Below are positions 34,719-46,564 of a stretch of DNA of 64,000 nucleotides, in pieces. Both the position numbers and the translations under genes were made by a program. Every line of letters starts with the position of its first letter. Position 1 is the stretch's first letter. Source of the stretch: Ailurus styani (Eukaryota > Chordata > Mammalia > Carnivora > Ailuridae); the NCBI GenBank assembly GCA_002007465.1, contig LNAC01000772.1, positions 237,270-301,269 of the forward strand, written 5' to 3'. The notes below the pieces were generated by a model, which was given only the letters and a program-made list of their open reading frames with translations, was not told where the DNA came from and did not search any database.

Positions 34719-35149
34719 GGCCTTGAAAACTCCGTGAACTTCACCACGCTGTGGGCTTCAACTACCACCCTTTCGTTAACAAGATGTGTAACGGATTGGA
34801 AGCAAGGAGGCTCTCTGCCCAGGGAGCTCCAGCTCCTAACCTGTAAAGACCCCCACTTTTGACTCCAGCTGAGGTCTATGGGGCAGGGAGGAGGGACAGA
34901 GGGAGAGAGAGATCTCAAGCAGACTCCCTGCTGAGAGTGGAGCCTGAGAGGGGGCTCCATCCCAGGATCCTGAGATCAAAACCTGAGTGGAAACCAAGAG
35001 TCAGACACTTAACCGACTGAGCCACCCAGGACAGTGGATGTGCTGGTGGCAAGGGGGGGGGGATACGCCCAGACCTCTACCAGGGAACCAGATGGTCAAG
35101 AGCCAACTCGAGGAGGGGTGTAGGGCACAGGTGCTCAGGGACCCAGCAG
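34719..35149. other. non-L1 5' extension of the third L1
   Basis: 34719-34865 and 35031-35149 are GC-rich and match nothing else in the window; 34866-35030 is an antisense SINE fragment. I see no splice-site pair that proves an exon join, though the L1 junction shares GGAGAT with the normal L1 sequence. It could be a piece of a transcript added by template switching, or an upstream 5' transduction. Confidence 0.6.
34866..35030 (-). mobile_element. CAN-SINE fragment lacking its tail
   Basis: Head end 'CTGAGCCACCCAGG' is present at 35016-35029, but the A-rich tail and first head bases are missing and no TSD is visible. It looks like part of a longer transcript rather than an independent insertion. 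Confidence 0.8.
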
Positions 35150-36625
35150 AGGAGGAGATTGAAGAGAGGAAGAGCAGCTATACTAGGAACAGAAAATCGA
35201 CCACTTTCCGGAAGGTAGGATGTGCTGAGAAGTGAATCAGAAGCGACGGGAAGGTAGATCCCGGGGCGGGAGAGGGTCTGGCTCCCGGCAAGTGAGAGAG
35301 CAATGGAGCACAAAATCAGAACTTTTGGAAGTCTGCTCCACTGAGGGTCATCGCCCCAGAGGCCAAGCGGAGGGCGAAGCCCTCACAAGGACAGGGTGGT
35401 CTCAGAACCCACAGGGATGCAAAAAAGACCAGGGGTGTCTGAGCACGACAGAGCTCCCAGGTATCAGGAAAAGCTGACTGGAGAGACAGAGCTGAGCTGA
35501 GAAGGTATCTCTCAGCTCAGAGTTACCCTGGGATGTGATGCAAAGCACAGTTGGGCCACTGTTCTTTGAGCGGGCACCCCATGGGCGGCAGACCCAGAGA
35601 GACCCCTCCTTCCTCCTCTGAGAGGATCAGCATGGGAGCGGCTGCAGGAATCTGCTGGGTTTGGAGATTCTCAATGGGGGCGTGTGCCAGAAATAGAAAT
35701 GCTTGGTCACAGGCTGGGTGAGCTCGGAGTGCAGCCGGAGACCAGGGAGACGGGAGGAATGGACTGCTTTTCTTTGAGGATGCACTGAGGAGTGAGGCCC
35801 TGAGCCCTTGGCTCCTCCGGGTCAGAGACTGGGAGGCAACCATTTTCATTCCCGTCCTCCAAAGCCCTATGGAAAGCATTCAGGGAACAAAAGCTCCTGA
35901 GATCAAACCTGAGCTGATTACTTAGCCTAGACCCTGGCAAAGGCGAGGCAATTCCGCTGTGGGCAAAGACACTTGAGAATCACATCAACCGGCCCCTCCA
36001 CAAGAAGAACAGAAAAAAACATCCGGCCAAAGTCAAGTTCACAGATCACTGAGAATTGTGGAACTCCAGACCTAGGGGAAAGCAACGCAGAGAATTAATG
36101 GATTTCCCCCATGATTCTTTAGTCGTTCAAAGTTAAATTCTTTGAATTTCTTTTCTTACTCTTTTCTTTTAAATTTTTTCCTTTATCCTATTTCAACGTT
36201 TTTTAAATATTATATCTTATCAACACGTTTTAATCTTTTTAAATTTTCATTTTTATAGTCATATTTTATTCCTTCATTGTATTTATTTTTTGTATAAATA
36301 TAGGGTCTGTTTAATTCGCCAGTCTAATAGATATAGATATACATAGAGATAGACATAAAGATAGAGTCAGAGAGAGATAGATATAGAAACAGAAAGAGAT
36401 AATAAAGATACAGATATAGGGTTTTGTTTTACTTTATTTTTTTCTTTTTGTTTGAGGTTTTGTTTTTTTGTTTTTGGGGTTTTTTGTTTTTGTTTTTGTT
36501 TTTTTCCCTCTTTCTTCTCCCCCCAGTTTCAGGTCTCTTCTGATTAGGTTAGTGTATATTTCTCTGTGGTCATTGCTAACCTTTAGTATTTTGTTCTCTC
36601 ATCCATCTATTCTTATCTGCATAAA

Positions 36626-37559
36626 ATGACAAAGCAGAAAAAATCAACACACACACAAAAAGAACAAGAGGCAGTAACGACGGCTAGGGAGGTAATCAAT
36701 GCAGACATTAGTAATATGACAGAACTAGAGTTCATAATCGTCATACGATTATCAAGGTGCTGGCTGGGCTCGAATAAAGCATGGAAGATAATAGAGGATC
36801 CCTCTCTAGAAAAATAAAAACCCTTTTTGGAGAAATAAAAGAACTAAAATCTAACCAAGCTGAAATCAACAAAGCTATTAAAGAGGTTCAATAAAAAATG
36901 GAGGCTCTTACTGCTAGGATAAATGAGGCAGAAGGCAGAAGACAGAATTAGTGATTCAGAAGACAAAATGACAGAGAAGAAAGAAGCAGAGGAAAAAAGA
37001 GACAAGCAACTACTGGACCATGAAGGGATAATTCGAGAGGTAAGTGATACCATAAGACGAAACAATATCAGAATAATTGGGATCCCAGATGAAGAAGAAG
37101 AGGCGGGGGGTAGAAGCTATATTGGAGTAAATTATAGTACAGAATTTCCCTAACTTGGCAAAGGGAACAAGCATCAAATTCCAGGAGGCACATAGAACCC
37201 CCCTCAAAATCAATAAAAATAGGTCCACACCCTGTCGTCTAATAGTAAAACTTACAAGTCCTAGTGACAAAGAGAAAAATCCTGAAAGCAGCTCAGGAAA
37301 AAGAGGTCTATAACATACAATGGTAGAAATATCAGACTGACAGCAGACCTATCCACAGAGACCTGGCAGGCCAGAAAAAACTGGCATGATATATTTCAGA
37401 GCACTAAACGAGAAATATATGCAGCCAAGAATACTATATCCAGCTAGGCTGTCACTGAAAATAGAAGGAGAGATAAAAAGCTTCTAAGACAAACAAAAAC
37501 TAAAGGAATTTGCAAACACCAAGCCAGCCCCACAGGAAATACTGAAAGGCGTCCTCTAA
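36626..37559 (+). pseudogene. LINE-1 ORF1, frameshifted
   Basis: ATG at 36626 and stop at 37557-37559 match the intact copy. Stops and small indels (for example near 36775, 36891 and 37280) break the frame; open pieces of 63 and 76 codons remain. Confidence 0.9.
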
Positions 37560-37638
37560 GCAAAGAGAGCCTAAAAGAAACATAGAACAGAAAGGAAGAG
37601 ACACAATATACAGTAACAGTCACATTACAGACAATACA

Positions 37639-40600
37639 ATGGCTCTAAATTCATATCTCTCAATAGTTACCCTGAATGTAAATGGACTAAATTCCATAAC
37701 TAAAAGACACAGGGTATCAGAATGGATAAAAAAACAAGACCCATTGATATGCTGTCTACAAGAAACTCATCTTACATGAAAAGACACCTCCAGACTTAAA
37801 GTGAGGGGGTGGAAAATAATTTACCATGCCAGTGGACATCAAAAGAAAGCTGGAGTGGCAATCCTTATACCAGATAAATTAGCTTTTAAGGCAAAGAATA
37901 TCATAAGAGATGAGGAAGGACACTATATCATACTAAAAGGATCTGTCCAACAAGAAGATCTAACAATTGTAAATATCTATGCCCCTAACATGGGAACAGC
38001 CAATTATATAAACCAATTAATAACAAAATCAAAGAAACACATTGACAATAATACAATAATATTAGGGGACTTTAAAACCCCCCTTATTGAAATGGACATA
38101 TCATCGAAGCAAAAGATCAACAAGGAAATTAAGGCTTTAAATGATACCGTGGACAAGTTAGACATCACAGATATATTCAGAACATTCCAACCCAAAACAA
38201 CAGAACACACATTCTTTTCTAGTGCACATGGAACATTCTCCAGAATAGACCACATTCTGGGTCAAAAAGCCGGTCTCAACCGGTACCAAAAGATGGGGAT
38301 CATTCCCTGCATATTTTCAGACCATAATGCTCTGAAATTAGAACTCAACCACAAGAGGAAAGTTGGAAAGAACTCAAATACATGGAGGCTAAAGAACACC
38401 CTACTCAAGAATGAATGGGTCAACCAGGAAATTAAAGAAGAATTATAAAAATTCATGGAAACAAATGAAAATGAAAACACAACTGTTCAAAATCTTTGGG
38501 ACACAGCAAAAGCAGTCCTAAGACGAAAGTATATAGCAATACAAGCCTTTCTTAAGGAACAGGAAAGGTCTCAACTACAAAACCTAACCCTACACCTAAA
38601 GGAACTGGAGAAAGAACAGCCAAGAAAGCCTACACCCAACAGGAGAAGAGAAATAATAAAGATCAGAGCAGAAATCAATGAAATAGAAACCAAACAACAT
38701 TAGAACAAATCAACGAAACTAGGAGCTGGTTCTTTTAAAAAATTAGTAAGATTGATAACCCCCTGGCCAGATTTATCCAAAAGAAAAGTTTCTCTTTTCC
38801 TTTCTGGACTCAAATTAATACAAGCATGAATGAAAGAGGAGAGATGACAACCAACACCAAAGAAATACAATTATAAGAACATACTATGAGCAACTCTCCA
38901 CCAGCAAATTTGACAATCCAGAAGAAATACATGTATTCCTAGAGACATATAAACTACCAAAACTGAACCAGGAAGAAACTGAAGACCTGAATAGACCCAT
39001 AACCAGTAAGGAGATCAAAAATCTCCCAACAAACAAGAGCCCAGGGTCAGATGGCTTCCCAGCGGAATTCTACCAAACATTTAAAGAAGAATTAATACCT
39101 ATTCCCCTGAAACTGTTCCAAAAATGGAAATGGAAGGAAAACTTCCAAACTCATTTTATGAGGCCAGCATTACCTTGATCCCCAAAACAGGCAATGATCC
39201 ATCAAAAAGGAGAATTACTGACCAATATCCTTGAGGAACATGGATGGAAAAATCCTCAACAAAATACTAGCCAATAGGATCCAACAGCACACTGAAAGGA
39301 TTATTCACCACGACCAAGTGGGATTTATTCCTGTGCTGCAAGGTTGGTTTAACATTTGCAAATCAATCAGTGTAGTAGAACACATTAATAAAAGTAAGAA
39401 CAAGAACCATATGATCCTCTCAATAGATGCTGAAAAAGCATTTGACAAGGTATAGCACCCTCTCTTGATTAAAACTCTTCACTGTGTAGGCATAGAGGGT
39501 ACATACCTCAATATCATCAAAGCCATCTATGAAAAACCCACAGCGAATATCATTCTCTTTGGAGAAATACTGAGAGCTTTTCCCCTATAGTCAGGAACAC
39601 GTCAGCACTGTCTGCTATCACCACTGGTATTCAACACAGTACTAGAAGTCCTAGCCTCAGCAATCAGACAACAAAAAGAAATAAAAGGCATCCAAATTGG
39701 CAAGGAAGAAGTCAAACTCTCACTCTTTGCATATTATATGATATTTTATGTGGAAAACACAAAGGACTCCACTCTAAAACTGCTAGCACTCATACAGGAA
39801 TTCAGTCAAGTGTCAGGATATAAAATCAATGCATAATAATCAGTTGCTTTTCTATATACCAGCAACAAAACAGAAGAAAGAGAAATTAAAGACTCAATCC
39901 CATTTCAGTTGCACCCAAAAGCATAAGATACCTAGGTATAAACCTAATCAAAGAGGCAAAGAATCTGTATTCAGAAAACTATAAAGTACTCATGAAAGAA
40001 ATTGAGGAAAACACAAAGAAGTGGAAAAACATTCCATGCTCATGGATTGGAAGAACAAATATTGTGAAAATGTCTCTGCTACCTAGAGCAATCTACACGT
40101 TTAATGCAATCCACATCAAAATCCAGCAATTTATTTCAAAGAAATGGAACAAATATTCCTCAAATTTATATGGAACCAGAAAAGACCCCAAATAGCCAAA
40201 GGAATGTTGAAAAAGAAAACCAAAATTGTGGCATCACAATTCCAGACTTCAAGCTCTATTACAAAGCTGTCATCATCAAGACAGTATGGGACTGGCACAA
40301 AAACAGACACATAGATCAGTGGAACAGAATAGAGAGCCCAGAAATGGACCCTCAACACTATGGTCAACTAATATTCGACAAAGCAGGAAAAAATAACCAA
40401 TGGGAAAAAGACAATCTCTTCAACAAATGGTGTTGGGAATACTGGACAGCCACATGCAGAAAAATGAAACTGGATCATTTCCTTAAACCACACACAAAAA
40501 TAGAGTCAAGATGGTTGAAATACCTCAATGTGAGAAAGGAAAGCATCAAAATCCTTGAGAACACAGGCAGCAACCTCTTCGACCTCAACCGCAGCAACTA

Positions 40601-41477
40601 CTTCCTAGGAACATCACCAAAGGCAAGGGAAGCAAGGGCAAAATGAACTATTGATACTTCATCAAGATTAAAAGCTTTTGCACAGCAAAGGAAACAGTCA
40701 ACAAAACCAAAAGACAACTGACAGAATGGGAGAAGATATTTGCAAATGACATCTCAGATAAAGGGCTAGTATCCAAAATCTATAAAGAGCTTCTCAAACT
40801 CNTCCTTATACAAAATATATAAAGAACTTCTCAAACTCAACACCCATAAAACAAATAACCAAGTCAAGAAATGGGCAGAAGACATGAACAGACATTTCTC
40901 CAAAGACGACATCCAAATGGCCAAAAGACACATGAGAATGTGCTCAACACCACTCGGCATCAGGGAAATACAAATCAAAACCACAGTGAGATACCACCTC
41001 ACACCAGTCAGAATGGCTAAAATCAACAAGTCTGGAAACCACAGGTGTTGGTGAGGATGCGGAGAAAGGGGAACTCTCCTACACTGTTGGTGGGAATGCA
41101 AGGTGGTGCAGCCACTCTGGAAAACAGTATGGAGGTTCTTCAAAAAGTTGAAAATAGAGCTATCCTGTGATCCAGCAATCGCACTACTAGATATTTACCC
41201 TAAAGATACAAAGGTAGTGATCCTCAGGGGCACATGCACCCGAATGTTTATAGCAGCAATGTCCACAATAGCCAAACTATGGAAAGAACCTAGATGTCCA
41301 TCAACAGATGAATGGATAAAGAAGATGTGGTATATATATACAATGGAATACTATGCAGCTATCAAAAGAAACGAAATCTTGCCATTCGCAACGACATGGA
41401 TGGAACTGGAGGGTATTATGCTGAGCGAAATAAGTCAATCAGAGAAAGACAATTATCATATGATCTCTCTGATATGA
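37639..41477 (+). pseudogene. LINE-1 ORF2, multiple breaks
   Basis: ATG at 37639 aligns with the intact ORF2. A premature stop interrupts the EN domain near 37779; the EN residues downstream are readable in a 215-codon piece (37801-38448). RT has several stops, and the FADD box has lost its first Asp (GCAGAT changed to GCATAT near 39729). A ~45-bp duplication with an N sits at 40790-40835. Unlike the copies at 1-1790 and 18561-25726, it lacks the shared 14-bp deletion. Confidence 0.9.
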
Positions 41478-41639
41478 GGAACTTGAGGGGCAGGGTGGGG
41501 GGTTGTGGGGGGTAGGGAGGGAAAAATAATGAAACAAGATGGGATGGGGAAGGAGACAAACCATAAGAGACTCCTAATCTCACAAAACAAACTGAGGGTT
41601 ACTGGGGGGTGGGAGGGTAGGGATAGGGTGGATGGGTTA

Positions 41640-42061
41640 NCACACATGCACAGTGAAATACTATGCAGCTATCAAAAGAAACGAAATCTTGCCATTTGCA
41701 ACAACATGGATGGAACTGGAGGGTATTATGCTGAGCGAAATAAGTCAATCAGAGAAAGACAATTATCANTCTGATATGAGGAACTTGAGGGGCAGGGTGG
41801 GGGGTCGTGGGAGGTAGGGAGGGAAAAATAATGAAACGAGATGGAATTGGGAAGGAGACAAACCATAAGAGACTCTTAATCTCACAAAAGAAACTGAGGG
41901 TTACTGGGGGGTGGGAGGGTAGGGATAGAGTGGATGGGTTTTGGACATTGGGGAGGGTTTGTGCTATGGTGAGTGCTGTGAAAGGTGTAATCATGATGAT
42001 TCACAGACCTGTATCCCTGGGGCAAATAAAAAAAAATTAAAACAAACAAACAAACAAAACA
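41640..42061 (+). mobile_element. duplicated L1 3' end around two Ns
   Basis: After the N at 41640 the sequence steps back to the ORF2 end already present at 41343-41477, then at the N at 41769 continues into a second copy of the 3' UTR. The first 3' UTR copy (41478-41639) ends mid-sequence. The pattern fits badly merged contigs better than biology. Confidence 0.75.
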
Positions 42062-42077
42062 CAAATTTAGCTAAACA
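42062..42077. repeat. 3' TSD of third long L1
   Basis: CAAATTTAGCTAAACA; see 34703-34718. Confidence 0.75.
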
Positions 42078-42305
42078 ATGTGATGAAGACCAAATTGGAA
42101 ATCAATGACACAGAAAAAAGAAAAGTAATACAGTCATTGAAATCCAAAGATTTTTCTTCCAGAACATCAATAAAACTCATAATCCTCTAGCCAGACAAAG
42201 AAAAAGAGAGAGAGAGAAAAGGCTCTAATTACCACCAGTATTAGGACTATGAACAAACATTGCCAATAAAGTCAACAAATTGGATGAAAAAGGAAAAACC
42301 CATTA

Positions 42306-42533
42306 GAAGACTCAAGTACTGGGTGCCTGGGTGGCTCAGTGGGTTAAAGCCTCTGCCTTCGGCTCAGGTCATGATCTCAGGGTCCTGGGATCGAGGCCCG
42401 CATCATGCTCCCTGCTCGGCGGGCAGCCTGCTTCCTCCTCTCTCTCTCTGCCTGCCTCTCTTCCTACTTGTGATCTCCCTCTATCTGTCAAATAAATAAA
42501 TAAATCTTACCAAAAAAAAAAAGAAGACACAAC
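42306..42533 (+). mobile_element. CAN-SINE, young
   Basis: Body 42319-42520, close to consensus. AGAAGACTCAA before and AGAAGACACAA after form a TSD with one mismatch. Confidence 0.92.
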
Positions 42534-43317
42534 TATCTATGTTTACTGAAGATAAAACAGATAACATGATCATTCCTAATTTACTAAGAGATTGGCATTT
42601 GAAATTGAAATTTGATATGATCCTATATATAGAAAGTCTCAAGGAATCCTGAAGAAAGGTACTATAATAAGTTCAGCAAAGTTTCAGGGTACAAGAGTAA
42701 CACACAAAAATCAGCTGTTTCAATCCATTAAAAACAAACATTCTGGAAAAGAAATTAATAAAGCTCTTCTGTTTACAATAGTATCTAGAAAGGTAAAATA
42801 TCTGGTAATAAATTTAAGAGGTGAAAGACTTGTATCTGAAAACTATAAAATATGGCTGAAAAATTAACTAAATAAAGGAAAAGACAACCTCTGTTCATGA
42901 ATTGGCAGACAATATTGTTAAGACTTCAGAACCACACAAAGTGATCTACAGATACAATTCAACTCTGTCAAAATCACAATAGCTTTTTTTGCAGAAATGG
43001 AAGACAATCCTCAAATTCATGAAATAGAAGTTGGAAGACTTGTATATCCTAATTTCAAAACTTACAAAGGTACAGTAATCAAAATAGTGTAGTACTCACA
43101 AAAAGTCAGACATATAGACCAACAGAATAAAAGCCCAGAAATAAACTCTCACGCATAAAGTCAAATGATTTTTGAAGACCACTCAACACAGAAAAAAAAA
43201 AGTGTCTTCAACAGATATGCAGAGACAACTGGATATTCCCATGCTAAAAAATAAAGTTGAACCCCTAACTCATACAAGGTATAAAAATTAACTCAAAATG
43301 ATCTAAATATAAGGACT

Positions 43318-43499
43318 CAGTCATAAAATTTTTATTGATTTATTTGAGAGAGAGAGACAGAGAGAGCAAAAGAGAGCAGGAGCTGGGAGGAGAGGAAGAA
43401 GTAGGCTCCCTGCTGAGCAGGACACTGGGATCATGACCTGAGCTGAAGGCAGATGTTTAACCAACTGAGCCACCCAGGTGCCCCAGCCACAAAATTCTT
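43318..43499 (-). mobile_element. CAN-SINE, internally deleted
   Basis: Body 43333-43483, shorter than usual: part of the middle ('CGATGCGGGGCTCGATCCC' region) is missing. The flanks CAGTCATAAAATTTTT and CAGCCACAAAATTCTT are a diverged TSD. Confidence 0.88.
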
Positions 43500-44230
43500 A
43501 AAAGAAAACATGAGGGTAAATCTTTCTGACCTTGGATTAGGCAGTAGATTCTTAGATATGATAAAAAAAAAAAAAGTACAATTGACAAAAGGAAAAGACT
43601 GCTAAAATGAACTTCATGAAAATTTAAAATTTTTGCAAATGAAAGGACATTATGATTGAAGTGAAAAGATAACCTAGGGAATGAAAGAAAGTATCTGCAA
43701 TCATATGTCTAATAAAGGTTTAATGTCCAGAATATATAAAGAATTCTTAAAACTCAAAACCAAAAGACAATCACCTATTTAAAAAATGAGTGAAGAACTT
43801 GAACAAAGAATCTATCCAAAGAATATATACAAATGACCAAAAAGCATATAAAAAGGTGCCTAGTATCATTAGTCATTAAGAAAATAGAAACCAAAATCAC
43901 AATGAAATACTACTTCACACCTACTAGGATGGTTTTCTTTAAAAAACAAACAAACAACAAAAGGAAAATAACAAACATTGACATGGACCTGGAGAAACTG
44001 CAAGACTCATACATTGATGGTGGGAATGTAAAATGTGCAGCCACTGTGGAAAAGTGTTTTGTGGTTCCTCAAATAGTTAAACAGAATAACCTTATGACCA
44101 AGCAATTCCACCTCTAAGTATAAACCCAAAAGAACTGAAAACAGAGGCTTGAAGAGATAATTGTACACCAGTGTGCACTGTAGCATCATTCAGAATAGCC
44201 CAAAGTGGAAACAATCCATGTGTCCATCAA

Positions 44231-44798
44231 GAGATGAATGGATATTGCAAGCAACACTGTGGCAGACTATGGACACTGTCTGACACAATTTGAGCTTGCT
44301 ATCACCAGAAAGTCTGATCTGTTTCAGTGTTCTCCTCCGTGAGACCAACAGTTACATAGACTTCAACCGTGTTCCTGCTCTGGGCTAAAGTGCAGTTGAG
44401 ATGTGCTTTTGTTCAGGTGCATGGGGGACAAGAGGGACAGGAGTGCCAGCCTTCACTAACCACCTGATCTTCTGAGACATCACCACTTCATCTTAATCTT
44501 ACCAAACAGTTAATGCCTCTACTATTCTGGAACGTTCCAGAATTTTTACATAGGAGATTTTTTACATAGAAAATGACAGTGGATGAATTTGGTCTGTGAA
44601 TCATCTTAGAATTACAAGCAGCATTGTGTTTGTGTATGGTGTTTTGAGGGAAGGTTCCAAAGGAAAAGAAGGCAAGGGTTTTAAATGTTCATGAGAGACA
44701 GTGAGGTATAATATAAACTGGAGCATTAAACTTTTACTCCTTTATTTGTTTTGCACACCCCCCCAAAAAAGAGGGAGAGAGAGAGAGATGAATGGATA
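44231..44798 (+). pseudogene. retrocopy of an unidentified transcript 3' end
   Basis: The insert 44245-44784 (540 bp) interrupts the ancient L1 exactly and is flanked by identical 14-bp repeats GAGATGAATGGATA (44231-44244 and 44785-44798). It has no L1 or SINE similarity, carries ATTAAA at 44725-44730, and about 30 bp later an A-run (44765-44770) followed by a purine-rich tail. That is the profile of a 5'-truncated processed pseudogene made from a transcript's 3' end. The first ~90 bases have an open frame ending in TGA at 44341; the rest looks like 3' UTR. I do not recognise the source gene. Confidence 0.75.
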
Positions 44799-45190
44799 AA
44801 ATATGGTATATCCATTCAATGAAATATTATAAGGCCATAAAGGTAATAAAGTTCTGATACATGCTACAACATGGATAAAACCTGAAACATAATGGTGAGT
44901 GAATTAAGTGACACAAAAAGAAAAATATCAAATTATTCCATTTATATGAAATTTTTAGAATAGGAAAATTTATAGAGACAAGAAGTAGATAAAAGTTTGC
45001 CAGGGACTGGAGGTATAGGAAGTTATAGCTTAATGGTTACAGAGTTCCGTTTAGGTTAATGAAAATTTTTGGAAATGAATAGTGGCAACGGTTATATAAT
45101 AATGTGAATGAAATTCATGCTGTCAAATTATACACTTAAAATGGTAAAAAAGCTACTTTTATGTTAAAGGTAATTTACTACAACTAAAAG
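44799..45190 (+). mobile_element. ancient LINE-1 3' end
   Basis: Continues the element split at 44244: end of ORF2 ('GATACATGCTACAACATGGA'), then 3' UTR ('TTGCCAGGGACTGGAGGTAT', 'ATTATACACTTAAAATGG') and a short A-rich end. Confidence 0.8.
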
Positions 45191-45194
45191 AAAA

Positions 45195-46320
45195 ATACTG
45201 GTTGACCACTCACCACACTAAATATTGTTGAGGATGTGGAGGAACTGGAACTCTCATACATGCTGGTGGGAATGCAAAATTATGCCACCAATTTGGAAAG
45301 CAGTTGGCAGTTCTCAGAAAGATAACCTACCATACAATCCAGCTATTCCACTCCTGGGTATTTTATTTATCTAAGAGAAATGAAAGTTTATTTCCATACA
45401 AAGACCTACATATGAATGTATTTAGGCACCTTTATTTGTAACAGTCAAAAAATATAAGCAATCCAAATGCCCACCAATAGGTTAATGTATTGGATATACG
45501 ATTGAGATATAGTTACATGAAGGAGCATTACTAGCAATGAAAAGAAACAAATTACTAATATACAACAACTTAGATGAATCTCAAAGTGTTTGTACTGAGA
45601 GAAAAAGACCAGATGAAAAATGTACATACTATAAATCTCTAGAAAATCCAAAATAATCTACAGTGACTAAAAGATCAATGGTTGCCAGGGGCTCAGGGAA
45701 AGTGTAAGAAAGGCTTTACAAACTTTTTGGAGTGACGGACATGTTAACTAACTTGGTTGTAGTGACAGTTACCCTAGTGTATTCTTTTTTTTTTTTTAAT
45801 TTTATTTTTATTCTTTGCCCAAGGGGTACAGGTCTGTGAATCATCAGGCTTACATCTTTCACAGCATTCACCAAAGCACAAACCCTTCCCAATGTCCATA
45901 ACCCATCCACCCTATCCCTACCCTCCCACCCCCCAGTAACCCTCAGGTTGTTTGGTGAGATTAGGAGTCTCTTATGGTTTGTCTCCTTCCCCATCCCATC
46001 TTGTTTCATTATTTTTTCCTCCCTACCCCCCACAACTCCCCACCCTGCCCCTCAAGTTCCTCATATCAGAGAGATCATATGATAATTGTCTTTCTCTGAT
46101 TGACTTATTTCGCTCAGCATAATACCCTCCAGTTCCATCCATGTCGTTGCAAACGGCAAGATTTCGTTTCTTTTGATAGCTGCATAGTATTCCATTGTAT
46201 ATATATACCACATATTCTTTACCCTAGTGTATTCCTAAGTTAAAACTCATCAAACTGTCCATTTTAAATATACGCAGCTTACTGAATGTCAATTGTACCT
46301 CAACGGTGCAGTATTATAAA
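45195..46320 (+). mobile_element. second ancient LINE-1 3' end, split
   Basis: Another copy of an old L1 tail, beginning in the C-terminal ORF2 region ('GGTGGGAATGCAAAATTATG', 45264-45283), running to 45784 and resuming at 46219 ('AAACTCATCAAACTGTCC'). A young L1 fragment on the opposite strand divides it. Confidence 0.75.
45769..46234 (-). mobile_element. young 5'-truncated LINE-1 (434 bp) with perfect TSD
   Basis: Body 45785-46218. TTACCCTAGTGTATTC is present at 45769-45784 and 46219-46234. It carries the last ORF2 codons, full 3' UTR and a T-rich (sense A) tail, and is very close to the intact L1. Its truncation point falls at the same place as that of 18561-18994. Confidence 0.95.
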
Positions 46321-46564
46321 TGGAAGGGCAGATAAAGTTTGCGACTGATAATTAACTAGAAAAAGTTTTTTTTCCTCCTCCCAGTGGCATACTAATTTCC
46401 CCTAACGTTTTATTTTTTGAATGGGTCTTACAGAGAAGCTAAACATAAGTGTTTAATAAATTGCCTGTGATTTAAGAACTACACTGCCATCTGACTTCTC
46501 CAAGGCTATTTTCACCACAGGAAAAGAGGCACTTTCCCACTTCCTTCCCCCCCTTCCTTCGTTA

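Larger units (their letters stand above)
34719..42061 (+). mobile_element. L1: long LINE-1 with non-L1 5' end, broken ORFs
   Basis: A third copy of the same L1 family, older than the intact one. L1 similarity starts at about 35150, equal to base ~4151 of the intact copy, so the first ~105 bp (with the YY1-like box) are absent. In their place, still inside the TSDs, are 266 bp of GC-rich non-L1 DNA plus a headless and tailless SINE piece (34719-35149). 5' UTR to 36625, ORF1 36626-37559, ORF2 37639-41477, 3' end to 42061. Ns at 40802, 41640 and 41769 each sit beside a duplicated stretch. Confidence 0.87.
42078..44244 (+). mobile_element. ancient LINE-1 (ORF2 middle to C-terminus)
   Basis: Resumes the ancient element cut at 34702: 'CAGACAAAGAAAAAGAGAGA', 'CAGATACAATTCAACTCTGT', and the Cys/His-region equivalent near 43985-44060. 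No open frame longer than 94 codons. Two SINEs interrupt it. Confidence 0.78.

Noticed and set aside
34712..34960. Minus-strand frame with exon-like wording (LVNERVVVEAHSVVKFTEF)
   Set aside because: It spans the junction between the foreign 5' extension and a SINE fragment. It may be a piece of a transcript, but I cannot name a protein, so it is noted only within the chimera.
41640..42061. Genuine triplication of the L1 3' end
   Set aside because: Both junctions coincide with Ns, so assembly error is the simpler reading.
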